A stretch of 18,610 nt of DNA from Treponema sp. UBA1747 (GCA_002315375.1 DCHR01000004.1:24443-43052); one strand, 5' to 3'. Shown: positions 1 through 7,881, numbered from the stretch's first letter. Made by a program: numbers and translations. The notes: generated from the sequence alone by a model not told the origin.

Positions 1-53
1 ACCGTGGGCAAGGAGCGAGCGAAGCAAGCGACGGGGACCCGCGGGAGGCCTCC
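1..53. repeat. GC-rich patch with overlapping palindromes
   Basis: This stretch is much richer in G and C than the AT-rich DNA that follows. It contains two overlapping perfect palindromes, CCCGCGGG at 38-45 and GGAGGCCTCC at 44-53, preceded by a GCGAGC/GCAAGC-type motif at about 14-30. It sits beyond the 3' end of rpoN and has no U-tract, so it does not look like an intrinsic terminator. It could be a copy of a dispersed intergenic repeat or the end of a feature cut by the window edge. One frame is open from the edge to the TAG near 104, but the predicted peptide resembles nothing I know. Confidence 0.3.
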
Positions 54-132
54 ATTGTTTATTGCGGGAGTGCTATTTGTCTTTTTTTACGTTTATTTGC
101 TTAGGAAAAGTGTTTGATTTATATATACATTT

Positions 133-1617
133 TTATTTTTTGCTGCGGTATTTGTTTACTGTTCTGCGGGCAATGGTTATGCCCTGCTCTTTCAGCATAT
201 CGCTGATTTTCTGATCAGAAAGTTTTTTTCCGCCTTTCTTTTTATTTTCGTCTTCAAACTTTTTTATCAGATACTTAACACTTTCTGCACTAACTGATCC
301 GCTGCTTCCCCCAGAAGCTTCTGCTACACCGCTCTGGAAAAAATAACTCAAAGGGAATAAACCAAATTCAGTCTGAATAAAGCGTGGATTCTTTTTTCCT
401 GTTGCTCTGCTGACAGTGCTTTCGTGAACACCGATTTTTTCTGCAATATAACGGCGGGTCAAAGGTTTCAGATTACCCGGACCTTTCAGAAAAAACTCCT
501 TCTGCTCAAGAACAATCTGACAGCCCTGAAGGAGAATAGAACTTTCCCTGAACTGCAGATTTCCCATAAAATCATTTGCCTGACTCAAGTATTTTTCACG
601 GAAAGCCTGGACTTCCGGATTCTGACTTTTTTTCTGGAACAAAGGAACAATACGGAGTGTTGGAAGATTTCCTGAAGGTGTAGAAACCTGAAAGAAATTT
701 CTGTCGTCGATTTTAATTATTCCTTTTTCAAGATCATCGAAAGGAATGTTCCCTGTCTTTTTTTCTACAATCAGGGCAATGTCTGCGTACTGAGTTCCTG
801 CGTGAGAACTGTCATGAACAAAGCCTGCTGCAGGATGAGGATTCAGGGAAAGTATAAACTGAATTGCTTCCTGAACACTTGCTTCATTCAGCACAAGACC
901 GTCTATGGGAAGAGCCGGTGCAAAGGCTTTACTGTGCCAGCTTTTCTGGAAATCTTTTATTTTTCGCAGAACCCGTAACGGCTCCGGCGGATTCAGCATT
1001 TCCAGATTTCCGTCCAGAAGGAAAATTGCCAGGGTTTGTTCGGGATCAATTATTCTGGCCTGAACCAGAAGACTGTTTTCAGGAGTTTTTGCGCAGCAGC
1101 CTATAGGGTCCAGACGCTGAACAATGTCTATACATTTATCGATAAAAGACTGGTCTTCATTGGGATTTGTCCGGTCCAGAAAAGATTCCGGCTTCAGTCC
1201 GCTTCCAAAGCATCCGTTATTATCAAGGTTATAAATCAGTTTTGTGCAAAATGTCTGTACATTTTGCGGAATCTGCATGGAATTCAGCTGAAAAAGCAGA
1301 TGTTCCTGAAGAGTTTCTGTATTGTCCTCCAGGTTTTCCAGAGCCTGCTGGTATTCATCTGCAGTCATGCCGCCCTGGGAATGTCCCTGGGACAGTCTGT
1401 AGCTTTCTCCGCTTAAGGAGCTTCCATCGGCATTTACAGAAACATCCTCCACAATTTCAAGGGCAGGATTTTCTTCAACGGCTTTATAAATTTCTTCCCT
1501 CAAATCACGGGTATTCAGAGCCAGAAAACGAACCGCCTGAATCTGCTTCTGACTCATTCGCTGAATCTGTTTTTGAGAAGCTTTCTGTATTTGTGAAGTA
1601 CTCTGTATCAAAGCCAT
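133..1617 (-). CDS. rpoN: RNA polymerase sigma-54 factor
   Basis: Alternative sigma factor that directs RNA polymerase to -24/-12 promoters and needs AAA+ enhancer-binding activators. The 494-residue length is normal for the family. The N-terminal Region I (about 1-57) is glutamine-rich and contains a small duplication, SQKQIQ at two nearby positions. The core-binding region (about 90-300) carries the family signatures LQEHLLFQLN and LDPIGCCAKT. A helix-turn-helix lies at about 384-405 (RRYIAEKIGVHESTVSRA). The C-terminus ends in the RpoN box ARRTVNKYR at 483-491, which recognises the -24 element. The start has no Shine-Dalgarno; a -10-like TAAAAT lies 9 nt upstream, so the transcript may be leaderless. 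The gene is divergent from the HAD phosphatase gene, with 42 bp between start codons. No enhancer-binding protein is encoded in the window. Confidence 0.97.
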   Translation of the reverse strand: MALIQSTSQIQKASQKQIQRMSQKQIQAVRFLALNTRDLREEIYKAVEENPALEIVEDVSVNADGSSLSGESYRLSQGHSQGGMTADEYQQALENLEDNTETLQEHLLFQLNSMQIPQNVQTFCTKLIYNLDNNGCFGSGLKPESFLDRTNPNEDQSFIDKCIDIVQRLDPIGCCAKTPENSLLVQARIIDPEQTLAIFLLDGNLEMLNPPEPLRVLRKIKDFQKSWHSKAFAPALPIDGLVLNEASVQEAIQFILSLNPHPAAGFVHDSSHAGTQYADIALIVEKKTGNIPFDDLEKGIIKIDDRNFFQVSTPSGNLPTLRIVPLFQKKSQNPEVQAFREKYLSQANDFMGNLQFRESSILLQGCQIVLEQKEFFLKGPGNLKPLTRRYIAEKIGVHESTVSRATGKKNPRFIQTEFGLFPLSYFFQSGVAEASGGSSGSVSAESVKYLIKKFEDENKKKGGKKLSDQKISDMLKEQGITIARRTVNKYRSKK

Positions 1618-1621
1618 GTCT

Positions 1622-1660
1622 TTTGTATTTTATCACAAAAACCATTAAGATTAATACAAA
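1622..1660. promoter_or_regulatory. Divergent rpoN/HAD promoter region with 8-bp inverted repeat
   Basis: The 42 bp between the two divergent start codons hold both promoters. For the + gene, TTGTAT (1623-1628) and TAAGAT (1646-1651) are separated by exactly 17 bp, which places the start of transcription at or next to the ATG at 1660. For rpoN the best -10 is TAAAAT (complement of 1627-1632), with a weak -35. The arms TTTGTATT (1622-1629) and AATACAAA (1653-1660) form a perfect inverted repeat, one arm beside each start codon. The two promoters overlap, so they probably compete. The hexamers are seen directly; promoter activity is inferred. Confidence 0.5.
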
Positions 1661-2322
1661 TGAAAATTACAGGAAAATCAGTTTTACTTTTTGATCTGGA
1701 CGGAACCTTAACAGATCCTGCGGAAGGAATTACTAACAGTTTCATTAATGCGCTGAAATACTTTGGAATTGAAATTCCAAGCTATGAAACTCTTTGCAGT
1801 TTTATCGGGCCGCCACTCATTACAACTTTCAAAACCCAGTTCGGTTTTGACGATGAAAAATCTCTTCTGGGAGTAAAAAAATACCGCGAGTATTTCGGAA
1901 CTGTGGGACTTTTTGAAAACCGGGTTTATGACGGAATTCCTGAACTCCTACAGAATCTTAAGAAGGCCGGATACAGACTTCTGGTTGCAACATCGAAACC
2001 GGAAGAATATTCAATTAAAATCTGTGAAAAATTCGGACTGTCAGAATACTTTGAAAAAATCTGCGGAAGCAACATGGATGAAACCCGTGCCCGCAAAGCC
2101 GAAGTAATTGCATATGCCTTGGAAAGCGCTGGAGTCACAGAAGAAGAAAAATCCTGCGTACTGATGATTGGGGACAGACTCCATGACATCGAAGGTGCCA
2201 GAGAAAACGGAATCGATTCCTGCGGAGTTTTATTCGGCTACGGAAACAGAGAGGAACATGAAAAGGCCGGCGCGAATTTTATTGCCGAAACCGTAGAAGA
2301 TTTAAGTAATTTATTAATATAG
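1660..2322 (+). CDS. HAD-superfamily hydrolase, phosphoglycolate-phosphatase-like
   Basis: Probable Mg-dependent phosphatase of the haloacid dehalogenase superfamily, 220 residues, cytosolic. Motif I is DLDGTLTD at 11-18, with D11 as nucleophile and D13 as acid/base. Motif II is the VATSKP stretch near 109-114. A conserved lysine follows near 147, and motif IV is VLMIGDRLHDIEGA. An alpha-helical cap lies between motifs I and II, as in the Gph/pyrophosphatase group. The substrate cannot be read from sequence; phosphoglycolate, nucleoside monophosphates and other small phosphoesters are all possible. The start lacks an SD and follows a -10 by 8 nt. It is the first gene of a probable three-gene unit, with 25 nt to the next gene. 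Confidence 0.88.
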   Translation: MKITGKSVLLFDLDGTLTDPAEGITNSFINALKYFGIEIPSYETLCSFIGPPLITTFKTQFGFDDEKSLLGVKKYREYFGTVGLFENRVYDGIPELLQNLKKAGYRLLVATSKPEEYSIKICEKFGLSEYFEKICGSNMDETRARKAEVIAYALESAGVTEEEKSCVLMIGDRLHDIEGARENGIDSCGVLFGYGNREEHEKAGANFIAETVEDLSNLLI

Positions 2323-2347
2323 AGTTTTTTTATCGAGGAGATTTATT

Positions 2348-2779
2348 ATGGCTAACGAAATGGAAAAACAGGAAATCGATGACTGCCTTAGAATCATGGG
2401 TAACATTTTCCCATTACTGGAAGAAGCTGAACAGCAGTTCACAAGCGCTAAAGACTGGGGTTTTTTTGATATGATAGGCGGAGGATTCCTGACGAACCTC
2501 ATCAAGCATACAAAACTGAATAAAGCCGCCGAATGTATGAATGAAATCAATAGCCTTCTGCGGGACCTGGAACGGGAACTTAAAGATGTAAAATTCACTA
2601 CTGACTATTCCATGAACACTATGACCTTTGCAACATTTGCTGATTTCCTCTTTGACGGAATTCTTGCTGACTGTTACATGCAAAGTAAAATAATGGACAG
2701 TCTGGATCAGGTTCGGGAACTTCGCTATCGTCTGGAATATATGCGTCAGCGAATGCTCGACATGAAGAACAGCCGATAA
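2348..2779 (+). CDS. Small helical protein of unknown function
   Basis: A 143-residue protein with no signal peptide and no clear membrane segment. It looks largely alpha-helical: acidic helices at the N-terminus, a glycine-rich turn DMIGGGFLTNLIKH near 38-51, a second half containing TFATFADFLFDGILADCYMQSK, and a charged C-terminal helix. I have a general recollection of similar proteins of unknown function in Firmicutes with the same glycine turn and an FADFxFDG stretch, but cannot name a family. The SD GAGGAG is well placed. It lies 25 nt after the HAD gene and 14 nt before the transporter gene, so the three are probably co-transcribed. Nothing in it suggests an enzyme. Confidence 0.8.
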   Translation: MANEMEKQEIDDCLRIMGNIFPLLEEAEQQFTSAKDWGFFDMIGGGFLTNLIKHTKLNKAAECMNEINSLLRDLERELKDVKFTTDYSMNTMTFATFADFLFDGILADCYMQSKIMDSLDQVRELRYRLEYMRQRMLDMKNSR

Positions 2780-2793
2780 CTGAAAGCAAATCT

Positions 2794-3729
2794 ATGGAAA
2801 ACAATAACAAATCAGAAACTCAAGTTGCCGGCTACATACTTGCCGTTATATCTGTTTTTCTCTGGGGCATCACCTTTGTCTGCACAAAATCTCTTTTGAA
2901 TGATTTTTCTGCTTTTGAAATTCTTTTTTTCAGATTTATTGTGGCATACCTGGGACTCTGGGCAATACGACCTAAACGTCTGATTCTGAAAGATAAAAAA
3001 GAAAACTGGTGGTTTCTGCTGGCAGGCTTAAGTGGAATCACCATTTATCAGCAGGCAGAAAACATAGCAATCAATTTCACAACGGCATCCAATGTAAGCA
3101 TTATTGTTTCAATCTGTCCGATTTTTACTGCTATCATTGCCCAGATTTTCCTGAAGGAAAAACATTTGAATTTCTGGTTCATTCTGGGCTTCATTATTGC
3201 CTTAAGTGGGATTGCCCTGGTAAGTTTTAACGGACATGCAGAATTTCATCTGAGTCCGAAAGGTGACCTGCTGGCACTTCTGGCAGCTGTCAGCTGGGGA
3301 TTTTATTCGCTTTTTGTTTCCAAAGTAAATACTCTGGGATATGACGATATTTTGTGTACCAGACGATTTTTCTTTTTTGCCATTCTGGCAATGATTCCTT
3401 TCTTTGTTTTCGGAGCCACCTCTTCTGAACCTGGAAGTTCCTTTTACGTTAACCTTACTGCTGCCGTAAACAAAGCCCGCTTTGCAAAACCTATAAACTG
3501 GGTAAATCTTCTGTTCCTGGGACTGGGAGCATCAGCCTTCTGTTTTGCAGCCTGGGGCTATGCCTGCAACAAACTTGGAACTGTAAAAATTACTCTTGGT
3601 ATTTACCTGATTCCTGTAGTCACAATTATTTTTGCATTCGTTTTCCTGGGTGAAAAAATTACACTCATGGGACTCGCAGGTGCTGCCTTAACAATTTTTG
3701 GTCTGCTGCTTTCGAATAAAAAGAAATGA
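2794..3729 (+). CDS. EamA/DMT-family transporter (RhaT/YdcZ type)
   Basis: An inner-membrane permease of the drug/metabolite transporter superfamily, 311 residues, with ten predicted transmembrane helices arranged as two EamA repeats (about 10-145 and 155-307). The first repeat starts with the typical AVISVFLWGITFVCTKSLL and includes the FxRFxxAYLGL stretch. The second begins LALLAAVSWGFYSLFVSKV and ends in the characteristic GEKITLMGLAGAALTIFGLLLS. Members export amino acids or other small metabolites; the substrate is not predictable here. There is an extended loop of about 30 residues (about 206-235) between helices of the second repeat. The SD is weak, so translation may depend on coupling to the gene 14 nt upstream. 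Its end converges on the histidine kinase gene with only 17 nt between and no terminator hairpin. Confidence 0.9.
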   Translation: MENNNKSETQVAGYILAVISVFLWGITFVCTKSLLNDFSAFEILFFRFIVAYLGLWAIRPKRLILKDKKENWWFLLAGLSGITIYQQAENIAINFTTASNVSIIVSICPIFTAIIAQIFLKEKHLNFWFILGFIIALSGIALVSFNGHAEFHLSPKGDLLALLAAVSWGFYSLFVSKVNTLGYDDILCTRRFFFFAILAMIPFFVFGATSSEPGSSFYVNLTAAVNKARFAKPINWVNLLFLGLGASAFCFAAWGYACNKLGTVKITLGIYLIPVVTIIFAFVFLGEKITLMGLAGAALTIFGLLLSNKKK

Positions 3730-3746
3730 GACGTACAATATAAGCT

Positions 3747-4943
3747 CTATCTACGCACACAGACCTTAATCTGTGTTCCATCCCCTATAACTGAATCAAT
3801 CTGAAATTCTCCATCCAGTAAAGCTGTTCTTTCTCTGATACTGCTCAATCCAAAATGAGCTCCATCTTTCTTTTTCAACGGATGACCCATAATTTTCAGG
3901 GAATTGAGAATTCCATTGTCGATTCCACATCCATCATCAGTAATAATCAATTTATAAAGAATTTTTCCAGATTCTTCTTTCTCGCCACGGAAAAGAACCG
4001 TAGCTTCTGTAGCTTTCGCATGCTTCTGTATGTTGGAAAGAGCTTCCTGCACGATTCTGTAAAAATGCATCAGCTCATCCGTTGTAAAGACTGAAAAATC
4101 AAGTGATTCAAAAATTGTCAGACGGCATTCTATACCACTATTATTCTTAAAATCATCTACAAGTGTTATAAGAGCACTTACAAGGTCTCCAGCTCCAACA
4201 TCAGGAGGAGTGAAATTATAACATAGACTCCGTATCTCATTTATACATTTAGCTTGTTTTTCCTGTATCTCAGACGCAAGATTTTCATCCTCAATCTTCA
4301 ATGCTAGAAGTCCTATATACCTGATGTCCTGTGCCAGACTGTCATGAAGTTCACGGGAAATTCTGGTTCGCTCCTCCTCTTGAGCCTTAATAACAAATTT
4401 CAAAGTATTCTTCGACTGGAAAATTTCACGGTTCTTCTTTTTCAACTCTCTATTGTTCAGTTGCATTAATATCACACCAGTCAAAACTACAGTAATAGAG
4501 AGAACAATATAGAACATTATATATTTTGTATTTTTCTCACTCTCCATCCAGTAATACCAGTTTTCAAGAAAATACATCCTGTAATCTATACTGTTTACCA
4601 ATGAATCCGACAGTTCGTCTCCAAACCCCTTTTCTTTTAGACATTCCATATCAGAAACTATTATGTTTATGGTGTCATCAGTATGATCGAGTATAGACTG
4701 TTCTTCGAGAAGGATTGGAGTAGTATGCAGAAACTTTTCTATAAAACTTTCTTGAAATGACTTGAACTTTAAATTCAGTTCAGTTTCGTCGTATTCTTTA
4801 CTGTGATACATTTCTGTAATCACATACCAACTGTCGAATACCTCAAGATTACTATAGTCACGAAATACTCCGATATTTCCGTCATGACACGAAACAAATA
4901 ATGTCATAAATATAATGACAGACAGCATCAATTTATTCTTCAT
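3747..4943 (-). CDS. Sensor histidine kinase, NarL/DegS type, with lipobox-like N-terminus
   Basis: A 398-residue kinase counted from the ATG at 4943. That start has AAAGGA 7-8 nt upstream; a TTG further upstream (4967) is in frame but has no such site. The N-terminus is a signal-like segment ending LFVSC (C19), a relaxed spirochaete-type lipobox, followed by about 120 probably periplasmic residues and a transmembrane helix at about 141-162. A short charged coiled coil leads to the HisKA_3 dimerisation domain with phospho-acceptor H200 in RELHDSLAQD. The HATPase_c domain shows the N-box near 296-311 (RIVQEALSNIQKHAKA), DDGCGI at 336-341, and GLSSIRER. This is the class that pairs with NarL/LuxR-type regulators, and such a regulator is encoded two genes upstream. 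It overlaps the preceding gene by 11 nt, indicating translational coupling. Confidence 0.93.
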   Translation of the reverse strand: MKNKLMLSVIIFMTLFVSCHDGNIGVFRDYSNLEVFDSWYVITEMYHSKEYDETELNLKFKSFQESFIEKFLHTTPILLEEQSILDHTDDTINIIVSDMECLKEKGFGDELSDSLVNSIDYRMYFLENWYYWMESEKNTKYIMFYIVLSITVVLTGVILMQLNNRELKKKNREIFQSKNTLKFVIKAQEEERTRISRELHDSLAQDIRYIGLLALKIEDENLASEIQEKQAKCINEIRSLCYNFTPPDVGAGDLVSALITLVDDFKNNSGIECRLTIFESLDFSVFTTDELMHFYRIVQEALSNIQKHAKATEATVLFRGEKEESGKILYKLIITDDGCGIDNGILNSLKIMGHPLKKKDGAHFGLSSIRERTALLDGEFQIDSVIGDGTQIKVCVRR

Positions 4944-5544
4944 AGGGTAATCCTTTTTTCTCAGCAATTTTCACATATAGAAGTGACAATCCAAATCCTG
5001 CATATGTTGTCAAAAAACGGTCAAGAAATGTAATAGGAATTCTTCCTACAACCAAGGCTACAAGCAGTTTAATTTTTGTTCCCTGAATAGAACTTACAAG
5101 GTTATGTCCTGTCCATCCATCATGAATTCCTAACTGAGTGATTCTCAGGTAATTCACAATTCCACCAGTAATACATGATGCGGCCGCCGCACAGGAACAT
5201 GCGAAAAGTATATATAGGAAAACTGAATTAATATTTCCACGAAGCTTCTGTTTATTCCTTATAAACAGCCAGGTAACCAATATGATTGCAATTCCTGGGA
5301 TAATGTAAAGAAACATGAAAGTGTTATCTTTCCAAGTCATAAAATCCTGGATAATAGTAATCAGAAAATGAATGCATAATGTTCCAACCGCTGACCAGAA
5401 TCCCAGAGAGAAAAGGACTGCCATGACCATAATAGTATCAAAATAAAGAGGGAGTATAAGATATCCCTGAACAAACCAGCATAGCCCATAATTAACAAAA
5501 CCAGCGATAATACAAATCAAAATGTATTGGAAAAATTTTTTCAT
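4933..5544 (-). CDS. Polytopic membrane protein resembling an ECF transporter S component
   Basis: A 203-residue integral membrane protein with five or six hydrophobic helices and almost no soluble part. Two stretches recall S-component-like membrane domains: ILPLYFDTIMVMAVLFSLGF near 30-49, and the VVGRIPITFLDRFLTTYAGFG segment near the C-terminus. Such domains bind small ligands in ECF transporters and also occur as input modules of bacterial kinases. No ECF ATPase or T component is nearby. Instead the gene lies between a response regulator gene (17 nt upstream) and a histidine kinase gene (11 nt overlap), so I infer a role in signal input as a separate polypeptide. The SD is CAGGGA. The fold assignment rests on pattern recognition and needs a profile or structure check. 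Confidence 0.65.
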   Translation of the reverse strand: MKKFFQYILICIIAGFVNYGLCWFVQGYLILPLYFDTIMVMAVLFSLGFWSAVGTLCIHFLITIIQDFMTWKDNTFMFLYIIPGIAIILVTWLFIRNKQKLRGNINSVFLYILFACSCAAAASCITGGIVNYLRITQLGIHDGWTGHNLVSSIQGTKIKLLVALVVGRIPITFLDRFLTTYAGFGLSLLYVKIAEKKGLPYEE

Positions 5545-5561
5545 TAAATTTCCCTGTTGTT

Positions 5562-6191
5562 TTATGAAAACATTTCTATCAGTTCACTTCTGCTTTTACA
5601 ACCGATTTTATCGTAAATTCTTGAGGTGTAAGTTTCTACAGTTCTTTTCTTAATATTCAGAATGTCTGATATCTCATCATTAGTTTTATGGCGCATCATC
5701 AAATTCATAATCTCTAATTCCTTATGAGTAAGGGAAGAAACAGCTTCCCCATAAGTCCTAATAGATTGAACGAGATTTCTTTCTATACATTTTTCACCAT
5801 TCTGGACCTGATTCATACATTCTATCAATTCCTTTTCACCGGCACTTTTTGAGATATATCCTTTTGCACCAGCCTCTATACCCATCTTTATGATTCCAGG
5901 ACTTCTGTACATAGAGTAGCAGATACAGTTAATACCAGGAAACTCAGAGCATATATTTTTTATAAGTCTTATTCCTGAATAATCCTCCGACGTATCTCCC
6001 AGATTTATATCTGTTATTACTACAGAAGGCCTTGTCTCATCTTCTTGATTAAGAATTCTCAGTTTCTCCATGGCTTCAATGGAATTACTTGCAGATCCAG
6101 CACAAGTCCAATGAGAATTATTCGTGAGCCAGCTTGTAATTCCATGTGACATAAGATGGTGGTCTCCAACAATGAAGAATGTATTGTTCAT
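5562..6191 (-). CDS. NarL/FixJ-family response regulator
   Basis: A 209-residue transcriptional regulator with an N-terminal receiver domain (about 4-130) and a C-terminal GerE/LuxR helix-turn-helix (about 152-207, with LTHKELEIMNLM and KKRTVETYTSRIYDKIG). The phospho-acceptor is D61 in VITDINLG, the switch residue S93 and the conserved lysine K115. The usual acidic pair after beta-1 (DD) is GD here (G9, D10), so one metal ligand is missing. The cognate kinase is most likely the one encoded two genes downstream in the same unit. The start has no SD; an extended -10 (TGTTATCAT) ends 7 nt before the ATG, which suggests a leaderless transcript. It is divergent from a secreted protein gene that may be its target. 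Confidence 0.93.
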   Translation of the reverse strand: MNNTFFIVGDHHLMSHGITSWLTNNSHWTCAGSASNSIEAMEKLRILNQEDETRPSVVITDINLGDTSEDYSGIRLIKNICSEFPGINCICYSMYRSPGIIKMGIEAGAKGYISKSAGEKELIECMNQVQNGEKCIERNLVQSIRTYGEAVSSLTHKELEIMNLMMRHKTNDEISDILNIKKRTVETYTSRIYDKIGCKSRSELIEMFS

Positions 6192-6198
6192 ATAAACA

Positions 6199-6242
6199 AT
6201 GATAACACAGAAAAAAAGTACAGGACACCGAGAAAACTCGGT
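6199..6242 (-). promoter_or_regulatory. Response-regulator promoter with adjacent inverted repeat
   Basis: On the minus strand, TATCAT (6199-6204) is preceded by TG with one base between, an extended -10. No good -35 is visible. Immediately upstream at 6227-6242 is ACCGAG-AAAA-CTCGGT, a perfect 6-bp inverted repeat in otherwise AT-rich DNA. Its position next to the expected -35 fits an operator, possibly for autoregulation or for control of the divergent gene at 6311. The motifs are seen; the function is inferred. Confidence 0.4.
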
Positions 6243-6310
6243 TTACAGAAAAGTAAAACGTGATATTTTTTTTATAAATCATTTAATCAATTTATAAGGA
6301 AGATATTGTC

Positions 6311-7768
6311 ATGAAAAAAATCATTACATTACTCATCATCAGCTTGTTTTCAATTTCTCTTGCATCAGCCGCAGGAAAGAAAACAGTAGATGATTGGAAA
6401 AAAGAAATTGAGGATCAATTAGGCCCAATTTCCTGGGGAAAAGCTGCCACTCTCCAAAGTGCGTTCAAAAACGCAAAAGAATTCAAAGGGCAAGAAGCTT
6501 ATTATATTAACACATTATACGATGAGTTATATGATTTAAATTTCAAAATAATTATAACCAATCCTGACAAAAGGGATGTTGCACATACTTCACTTTTTTT
6601 CGACAATTCACCGGAATATACAATTGCAACAAAATCATTTTCTGAATTAAATAAAAATGACATTTTCATAACATTTGGAAATTTAGATTCAGGAACTGCT
6701 TATCTCTGGCAAATGCAAAGTCAGAAGGTAATGAAAAAAGCTTTGATAAAAAATCCTAATGGAGGATACGGCTGTAAAAGTGATTATGCTTCCATAGTAA
6801 TGAAATACGCAGATTGGTCTCAAGGCGGTGCAAAAGCAACAAAAGATGCGGGTAGTTTTCAAGGAAAAACAAAGGATTACATTAATACGAGCTATGAAAC
6901 AGTGTACAGTTCCAGTTCTTCTTGTTTCAGTATTCTAATTTCGAATTATAAAGATCTATCGCTTACGGAAATCAAACTGGGTCTCCTTGGAAGATCAAAT
7001 AAAATTGCAGCATCCCTAATTGAAGCAATTGAAAAAGAAGCTGCCGAGAAAGAGGCCGCCGAAAAAGAAATCCAGAAAGCCAATCTTGCAAATTCTCTCA
7101 AAAGCATCGAAGAAGATAAACCTGCTCTTGGTCTCATAGTAATGAGTGATGGATCCTTTAGAAATCCATACAGATGTAATGAAAATAATGATATATTCCC
7201 TGTAGGTGTTATCTGTAAAGTTAATAGTGACGGTAAAACAGGACTTATGGTAGGAATTCACAACTCTGGAGATCGTGGATACAGATGGGCCGGAAAAACA
7301 GAACCTGAAGATGAAAATGGCTACGATTGGAGACGTATTGAATATCCTGTTATCGATTGTGGAAAAGATAGTGACTCTGATTTAGACGGAAGCGCTAACT
7401 GGAAATATATCTGCAGTATCGATCCTGAAGGTTCACAAGATCCTGAAAAGTATTATCCTGCTTTTGCATATGTTTTGAATTATGCTCAAAGCAACAATTT
7501 AGCTGGTACAATTTACGAGAATGACTGGTATATGCCATCCTATTATGAGAGTAAATATTATTTAGCAAAAAATTATGAGTTATTAAAACTAAGTTCATCT
7601 GCGGCGATTGGTGAATCATTTTGTTCTGATGAGAATAATGTGATATGGACTTCAGATACTATTGGAGATGTTTTTGCAATAAATTGCTTCCTTGATCTTG
7701 ATGGTGTCCGTTCTGTTGCTCCTTACAGATATTTTGAGGAATCTGTTTGTGTTTTAAGAAAATTTTAA
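6311..7768 (+). CDS. Secreted protein with internal duplication and a C-terminal SUMF1/DUF1566-like domain
   Basis: A 485-residue exported protein. The signal peptide MKKIITLLIISLFSISLASAA is cleaved probably near residue 20 or 21 and has no lipobox cysteine. The N-terminal part holds two related segments, near 46-84 and 173-212, each with the pattern F-x-G, YINT, a tyrosine-rich stretch and a short beta strand (FKIIITN / FSILISN). A charged heptad-like linker with EKEAA repeats spans 241-253. The C-terminal third (about 273-485) resembles the secreted DUF1566/FGE-like domains of spirochaetes and Fibrobacter: MSDGSF, PVGVICKV, DWYMPSYYESKYYL and a final VCVLRKF. The SD is AAGGA. The gene faces away from the two-component unit, so it is a candidate target or partner. 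The function is unknown. Confidence 0.8.
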   Translation: MKKIITLLIISLFSISLASAAGKKTVDDWKKEIEDQLGPISWGKAATLQSAFKNAKEFKGQEAYYINTLYDELYDLNFKIIITNPDKRDVAHTSLFFDNSPEYTIATKSFSELNKNDIFITFGNLDSGTAYLWQMQSQKVMKKALIKNPNGGYGCKSDYASIVMKYADWSQGGAKATKDAGSFQGKTKDYINTSYETVYSSSSSCFSILISNYKDLSLTEIKLGLLGRSNKIAASLIEAIEKEAAEKEAAEKEIQKANLANSLKSIEEDKPALGLIVMSDGSFRNPYRCNENNDIFPVGVICKVNSDGKTGLMVGIHNSGDRGYRWAGKTEPEDENGYDWRRIEYPVIDCGKDSDSDLDGSANWKYICSIDPEGSQDPEKYYPAFAYVLNYAQSNNLAGTIYENDWYMPSYYESKYYLAKNYELLKLSSSAAIGESFCSDENNVIWTSDTIGDVFAINCFLDLDGVRSVAPYRYFEESVCVLRKF

Positions 7769-7881
7769 ACCAAAAATAACACAATGAATCTCGTTTTTTT
7801 ATAAAGGTTTATTAATAAAACTTATATAAAGAACGCAGTACCTCTAGTGGTTTCAACAAGTTCAACCACCATATAATTCGC

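Noticed and set aside
1036..1694. Long open frames on + opposite rpoN
   Set aside because: They lie antisense to a clear sigma-54 gene, have no SD or recognisable domains, and are explained by the codon composition of the real gene.
4944..4967. TTG start for the histidine kinase, 24 nt further upstream
   Set aside because: It is a non-ATG start with no SD, while the ATG at 4943 has AAAGGA at the right distance and begins a clean signal sequence.
7847..7869. GTGGTT-N11-AACCAC hairpin as terminator of the gene ending at 7768
   Set aside because: The loop is long, no T-tract follows on +, and it lies almost 80 nt after the stop codon. It may be a weak operator or chance.
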